DNA of 64,000 nt, from assembly GCA_930367215.1 (NCBI GenBank), contig OV884059.1, positions 21,476,945-21,540,944 on the forward strand. Direction: 5' to 3'. Both the position numbers and the translations under genes were made by a program. Within the stretch, counting starts at the first letter, position 1, and each line of letters begins with the position of its first letter. Under the pieces are notes generated by a model that was not told the DNA's origin, did not search any database, and was given only the letters and a program-made list of their open reading frames with translations. Positions 57,976-64,000 of the stretch are shown piece after piece. The DNA comes from Pollenia angustigena (taxonomy: Eukaryota > Arthropoda > Insecta > Diptera > Polleniidae).

Positions 57976-58812
57976 GCTTAGTTGTAAGGATATTTGAATA
58001 ATTCTGATTATTATTTTTTAATGAGAAAGCAGAAAGAAAATTGAAATCTAAAGTAAGAGTTAAAATTTTTAGCCTCTAATTGATTTTTCATATTATTTAG
58101 AAATAAAAAAGAAACAGATTAAGAAATTAAAAAAAAAAACGTTTAGTTCCACAAATTTGGTTATTTAAGGAAATTGCATGTGTTTTAAAACTAAATACAG
58201 ATTTGTTGTAATTTTACCTCAGTTTTGCATATGATTTCTAAGATTAACCAAATACTAGCAAAACTAAAAATTTGTGGTTGTTGTTGTAGCAGCTAGACCT
58301 AAAATGCAATTGTTGCTGAGTTGGCAATGCTTGGTCGTAGTTCGTTAAACTCCAAGTCGTTTTGGTACGTAAAACCGGTTGCCGTAAAAAAATTTGTGGT
58401 GTTTTTGGATGGTTTTTCCAAACAGTTTCTTTAATATTGCCTGGCGAAATGAAGCTTAAACTGTTTCTTTGAAAGTTTCTGATAGTCGATCTAGAAATAA
58501 ATTTCTAAAGCAATGAATAAATTTCTTGCAAAATAAAAAAAAAAACAAGGTACCAGTATTTCAGAAAATTAGCTAATCGTAAAAAAGAAATTGACAAGTT
58601 GAAGTAATTTTCGAATAATGTCAATAAAATTTCTAAAATCATTAAATATTATTTCCTTATAAAATATTGTCTACAGCCATTAATAAACAAAATAAAAGTA
58701 GTTGAAACGAGTTAAACAAACAAAAAATACTAAAATAAAAAAAAAAAATAAAATGCGCTTTCACATTCTACTTTTGTCAGTTCCTTTTAGCGATCAAATT
58801 TTAACACTTCTC
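57976..58812. other. Intergenic, contains a dispersed repeat
   Basis: 58271-58393 is a copy of the GTTGTTGTAGCAGC repeat seen at 10553-10692. The remainder is AT-rich without recognisable genes. A 63-codon frame at 58702-58893 runs into the next MITE and is spurious. Confidence 0.55.
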
Positions 58813-59037
58813 CAAGGCGAATTCATCCCAGGTAATCTTGGTACTACAACAAGTACAACTCTTACAAAAACCACAAGCAATTTGTTTTTGTAAAATCATT
58901 GTACAATGTCAAAAACAGAAATAAAACAAAACAGAAACAAAGATAATAAAAGAGAATAAACAAAATTTTGACATCCAACAGTGAGTTTAGCTAATATCAG
59001 CAGGGCTTTTAAGACCACCTGTAATAAATTCGCCTTG
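58813..59037. mobile_element. CAAGGCG-family MITE, 225 bp, exact TSD
   Basis: CAAGGCGAATTCATCCCAGG at the start, CCACCTGTAATAAATTCGCC then TTG at the end. CACTTCTC duplicated at 58805-58812 and 59038-59045. The interior (ACTACAACAAGTACAACTC, TTTTGACATCCAACAGTGAG) is almost the same as in 15609-15831, so the two moved recently from a common source. Confidence 0.95.
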
Positions 59038-59045
59038 CACTTCTC

Positions 59046-60638
59046 TTACGTCTGAGTTTAGCTTTTATAAATTTATAAAAAAGGTCTGGGGACAAATTAC
59101 GGAATTCGATATCGTTCTGCCCTCTGGGGTCTAATCACCGCATACGATATCGAGCAAAATTGATCGAAATTACTTATTTTGGTATTATGAAACTCGATAT
59201 CGAATGAAATCTATTGAATTTGAAATAATAGCATTCGTTATCGAGTTACTCAACATTACATTTATCGAGTTTTCATTCGATACGTCAGGGTCTATCGTAT
59301 GCAAAAACATTCGATAGTTTATTCGATACGGTAGTATCGAATGCGGTGATTATTTAAAAATTATTTCCTCTATGTGTAATTTTTTCCAATGATTTAAGTT
59401 TGTTAAAGAAAATCAGAGATATGCAAAACGCATATAATAAAAAGTACATTTTCTTGATTTTAAGAATAAGTAAAGTTTTTAACATTAATTTAAAATCCTT
59501 TATAATCTAAAAAAAAAATAAATGAAAAAAAAAACGTTTTTCAAAAGCGTCCACGCTTTGAGTTACTTAAAAAATACTGCATTATATTCTTTCTTATAAA
59601 GAAAAGCAAAAATTTTGCAGTAAAAACTGACCACAGGGCAACAATTTCACTTACTGTCCAACTAATAGAATTGGATCCACACATTTTAAAACTTTTAAGT
59701 TCAGTCTTAATAGTCTACTAAATAAGTCACAGCATCTTTGAGAGTACTAAAATATGCCCTAGATCAAGAAAACTTGTTTAGAAGTACAGCATCGATTCTA
59801 GCCGATTAGAATTGCCTCTCAAGTGACGCCCAAAACATGTCACGCCTACTCCTTCTTCTTGGTCATCAAAAAAAAAAAAAAAATGACCCTATTTTATTTT
59901 TAGAAAATTTATTATTTTTGTTTGTTTGCCTTAATTGTTTAGATATTTTGGGTTGCCGATTTGTCAAAATGGCCAACTGCCAAATTTGCCTTACCTAATA
60001 TAAATTTTTATTTTAGTTGCGTTGCCATTAAACAACGGACCTGAAGAAAAACATTTTAAGGGAATTTGAACATTTAAAGAAATTTTAAAACTCTGTGTAT
60101 GAATTCATTTGCAAATTACTTCAACTATTTATTAAGCTGAAAGAAGAAATCTTAAAAATTATTTGATTTATTTGAACTATTGGGGTTTAAATGAATGTTA
60201 AATTTCAAGCTGAATTAAGTTTTTTAATAAATTAGTTAAATACCAAATAGAATTCATTCTTTTAAAGGTTTATTAGTCTCCAGCAAAAGTTTTTTTTTTT
60301 TGTATGAAATAATTTGGTATTTTATTAATTTTTCTAAAGTTGGTTTTGGTTATATCCATTTAAAAGCGAACTAAAATGTTCAGTTCCTTCTTGTTCGTAA
60401 TAACCATATTCTACTTTATTATATTACAAATAATGTTCATACTATTTATTATCTGTTTCAAACTATGCGACGTACACTTTCAGACGTTTTTTGTTAATGC
60501 TAGAAAGACAATTGGGTCGCAAACCGTAAGAACTCAAAACACTGTCTATTTACCCACAATTCTATTGCAAACGTATTCTGTTTTCTTTTGAAAATTGTAT
60601 GTGGGAAAAATCTATATTAATTAAAATGGATGTTTATG
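59046..60638. mobile_element. Intergenic; TATCGA-rich palindromic element at 59132-59352
   Basis: TAATCACCGCATACGATATC and TATCGAATGCGGTGATTA are inverted ends of a 221-bp element rich in TCGATA/TATCGA words (about ten). No target duplication was seen. 59353-60638 has no recognisable gene. The 71-codon frame at 60376 is not supported. Confidence 0.65.
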
Positions 60639-61315
60639 CAGCGTTTAAAAAGCTGCAGTTGAGATAGTAAAAGTCATAAGATTGTGCTGTAACTTCGACA
60701 TCTTCATTTGTCATTGGACAAAATAAACTGTTGCCTTTACTTCTGATTCATTAAATGAAAACAGTCGCAGTGAAGGCAAAAGCAAAAAACGAGATGTTGT
60801 ACACAACAAAGAACATCGGCAGTCAACATGTTCGGAAGTGTTTGGTTTGCTCGACTGAAACTTTTAAAAAATCCCGTAGTTAACGAAGATGGGACGTTGC
60901 GTTTGTGTTTTTGTTTTCCATATTTTTTTTAAATAATACATGCGTACATAAATATGTACATACATATTTATTTATTTTTAAGCTTAACAAATCTTTTTAA
61001 TTTTTTGAAATTAAATAAAACTGTATATAACATTATCGCTTTCATATACATACATACAATGAGCACAAAGTCCCATCTTCGTTAACTTCGGGATTTATTA
61101 AAAGTTTCAGTCTGTCAAACCAAACACTTTCGAACATGTCGGCTGCCGATGTTCTTTGTTGTGTGCAACTTTTCGTTTTTTGCTTTTGCCTTCACTGCGA
61201 CTGTTTTCATTTAATGAATCAGAAGTAAAAGCAACGGTTTATTTTTGTCTAATGAAAAATCAGAAAGTGAAGAAAAAGCAATTTTTTGATTTTGACTGCA
61301 GCTTTATAATCCCTG
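60639..61315. mobile_element. hAT-like foldback element (copy B), exact TSD
   Basis: Same element as 54334-55015, 677 bp, with a different 8-bp duplication TGTTTATG at 60631-60638 and 61316-61323. This shows independent transposition. Differences from copy A are few (for example a 4-bp CATA change in the AT-rich centre and TTTATAATCC versus TTTTTAAACC near the right end). Confidence 0.93.
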
Positions 61316-61745
61316 TGTTTATGTTTTCTTTTTTTTATTTTGTTTTCAAATATTCAATTGGAAAATAGTGTGAAACAGGTATATAGTAAAATGTGTCTTC
61401 AGACTTTTTCCTTTATAAGGGACATTAACTTATTTTGGTTTTCTATTCTTAGTTTTATTCTGTCTTTTTTTTTAAGAACATAAATATTTAAATTAAGAAT
61501 TGATAACGAATACTCTTTATTAAAAAAAACGAACGAAAAATTTAGCAACAATATCTGTTGGAAAATATTTGTTATTCACTAGCATATAATAAAAAAAACA
61601 ACGGCTTGCGAATGCTTTTTTTAAAGGTTTTGTACCCAAAACAAGAAAATTAAAAGAAATATGCCTTTCTACACTCTTTGCCTATAAATTTCAAAGTCAT
61701 GAATGACTGTTGCTCTAAGCACAAAAAAATGAAGTCATAATCAGG

Positions 61746-61962
61746 CCTGTTCTAAATCATGTGATTTAAAATCACTTGCTTTAAAACCACACGTGTGATT
61801 TTGTGGTATTCGGAAAATCATACCGTTTTTTTTTTTTTTGTTTCTCAGTCTGCTTTCAGTAATTGAAAATCACACCGAAAAACACGAAAAAACGGAATAC
61901 CACACGTGTGGTTTTAAAAGGCACATGTGATCTGAAATCATGCGATTTGATTTCAGAACAGG
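61746..61962. mobile_element. Palindromic element, about 217 bp
   Basis: CCTGTTCTAAATCATGTGATTT pairs with AAATCATGCGATTTGATTTC plus AGAACAGG. ACCACACGTGTG and CGGTATGATTTTC-like blocks pair inside around a T-tract centre. No target duplication seen. Confidence 0.75.
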
Positions 61963-62626
61963 AGGAAGGAAAACTTTTAAAATATTTATTAAGAGAGTAC
62001 TGTGGCCTTTAAATGCTTGCTTAAAAGGATTGTGGTTTTAGTAATGATTTTTTCCTTGGGATAACAGTCATGACTTATAATCATACGAGAATGTTCTAGA
62101 AATCAAAATCGAGTAAAATTTAAATTGAAAAAGGCATAATGAAAAAATATTTAAAATATTTATTAATGGAGTACTTTTAAATAAATGCCTTTTAAAAATG
62201 GTTATTGTTTTCGTTATGACATTTTGCTTGGGAAAACAGTCATGCCATTAGTAATCTTCCAGCCATTGACGGAGATTTTTGATTCTTTTCTTTTTTAAAT
62301 ACCGGAGATTTTACCGATTCTAAGAGTAGTTTTGGTTATTCTAAGTGGTATTCAAATTATGAAGTATGTATGTTGCAAAAAGGGATATATTTTTATAAAC
62401 TTTAAAACAGGATCGTTTTTTAACTCAATTCGATTTTCAGAATATGACTGTTAATGAAACTTCAGTCTTAGTCAGTATTTAATTTTAAGTTTTCAGAAGT
62501 GTTTTTATATACCACGTCGCAATATGTGATTGAAAAAAAAAAAACAATTTCGAAATAAAAATTCAAAACGAACTAAACTTAACTAATAATTTAAATCACA
62601 CTTTTCAAGTTTATGTATTATGCTAG

Positions 62627-62800
62627 AAACACAACTGGGACCAACGAAGAATTATTTGAACACATTGGTGTATATGAAATTACACACAATTATTGTGTAG
62701 TCCGAAATTTGTCGTGTGTAACGAACTCTGCGACGAATTTACACTCATTTGACGAATTCGTCGTGTTATGCAAAGTTCGTCGTTCATCCCAGTTATGTTT
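62627..62800. mobile_element. Short TIR element, about 174 bp
   Basis: AAACACAACTGGGACCAACGAA pairs imperfectly with TTCGTCGTTCATCCCAGTTATGTTT. Internal ACACACAATTATTGTGT and GACGAATTCGTC palindromes. The 65-codon frame spanning it is an accident. Confidence 0.6.
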
Positions 62801-64000
62801 ATACTGTTAAAAGCTTTTTTCTTTATTTTTAAGCCAAATTTTTTTTTTAATCCCTTAAAAATGTTGGACTCTTAGTTTTAATTTTCATTTCGTTTTTTTC
62901 GAAATTATGTCTTATAGTTTTGTAACAATAAACATTTAATTGCATTAATACAACACTGTTTTTTATTATTAGTATTTTAAAATGCAAGAAATATTTATTA
63001 ATTAATATCGTTATTTTGTTTTTAGATTTTTTTTTTTTAATTCCGATAATTTTTGAACTTTAATTTTTTGACTTTGTTGTTGTTTTGTGCTGTATTTTAA
63101 GTTTAGTTACTTAAGTTTAAAAAAAAAAAAATAACAGAAATTATAAATATTTTTGAATACAACTGAAATAAAAAAGAAAATTTGTTTTCTTGCTTTTTAT
63201 ATTTAATATAATTTATAAAAAAAAAAATTATATACAGATATAAAAGAATAAACTAAAATAAACTATATTTTTATTAAAAATAAAAACTGAATTAAAAGAA
63301 ATAAATTATATATATTAAACAAAAAAAAAAAAAAAAAAAACTCACTTTTTTAATTAACTTGTATTACATTTACAAAATTAAAATAAATTTAAATTAATAT
63401 TAAACAAAAATCAGAAAATAAATCAAATTTATAAGGCAAGAAAGCTTAAGTTTATTACTTTAAACAAATATGAATATAATTATAAAGATACATATATAAT
63501 AAATTTAAATAATTCTATATATATCTATGATTAAAAAATTAAACAGTTTTTTTTTTTTAAATATAACAAGAAAATAAGAAATATATAAATAAAATTTAAA
63601 AACAAAAAAGTTAAATTTTAGTCCTTTATATAAATAATTAAAAAAAAAAAACTTATTTTTAATGTCCTAATGAATTATATTAATAAAATTAATAGTCATG
63701 TAGATATGTATGTGTAACAATCAAAACAAAATAAGTAAAACCTTAAAAAAAAGAAACAGAAAATAATTAACGATATATTCATAATTAAAAAAAAGAAATA
63801 AATAAAATAATAATAATAATAATACAAACCTTTGCTAGATTTTCTTAAACTAATGCTTATACTCGATAATAATCCTACATCATTAAAATGAAAACTAATC
63901 CTTAAAATTAATAATAACACGGAAAATTATAAGAACATATATAAATAATAATAAAAGAAGCCCTTTATTTAAATATGTAACTGAATATGTTTTGTTTTTT
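62801..64000. other. Extremely AT-rich terminal stretch
   Basis: Long A and T runs (for example 63120-63132, 63322-63341), AATAAA words throughout and (TAA)n at about 63808-63823. No coding, RNA or transposon feature could be supported. Confidence 0.6.

Noticed and set aside
60376..60591. 71-codon frame with hydrophobic start
   Set aside because: It looks like a membrane peptide only because of the T-rich composition. No upstream signals or repeats of the frame elsewhere.
1..64000. CRISPR arrays, bacterial operons, phage or integron structures
   Set aside because: The short repeats seen are transposon termini, minisatellites or microsatellites. No spacer-repeat regularity or prokaryotic gene organisation exists.

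Overview
The window looks like nuclear DNA of a higher fly, probably calyptrate-like. The grounds are an AT-rich background, one large coding gene with short introns and two very large transposon-filled introns, Gln/Asn/Ser/Thr-rich homopolymer protein style, and dense nested DNA transposons, non-LTR retrotransposons and dispersed repeats. There are no bacterial, phage or CRISPR features. The species is an inference and was not checked by any search.

The only intact protein-coding gene runs on the + strand from 13743 to 56207. Six coding exons (13743-14630, 39206-39337, 39415-40128, 40201-40494, 40561-44857, 56155-56207) join in frame through GT..AG introns into a predicted protein of about 2,125 residues. 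It is low-complexity, basic/acidic patterned and probably intracellular, and I could not assign it to a named family. Introns 1 (24.6 kb) and 5 (11.3 kb) hold most of the mobile DNA. Introns 2-4 are only 66-77 bp.

Layout: 1-7029 is a tandem array (two full units of about 3.17 kb plus a partial third), each full unit carrying a dead hAT transposon and several insertions of a tiny hAT-like MITE with CAAGGCGAATT termini. 7030-13742 is upstream or 5' noncoding DNA with inverted-repeat elements, minisatellites and a SINE-like unit. 14631-39205 (intron 1) holds layered elements: a TIR element interrupted by a MITE and a LINE tail, a Tc1 fragment, several hAT-like elements with exact 8-bp target duplications, a 2-kb TIR element carrying a piece of an asparaginyl-tRNA synthetase gene, two LINE reverse-transcriptase relics and foldback elements. 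44858-56154 (intron 5) holds a LINE with RNase H, a piggyBac-type relic, three-level nests and an element with repeated GTCACGTACG motifs. 56208-64000 is 3' UTR and intergenic DNA with more MITEs, ending in extremely AT-rich sequence.

The most notable observation is that many element boundaries can be fixed by exact 8-bp target-site duplications read directly from the sequence. They include elements only 28-30 bp long that are little more than two abutting terminal repeats.
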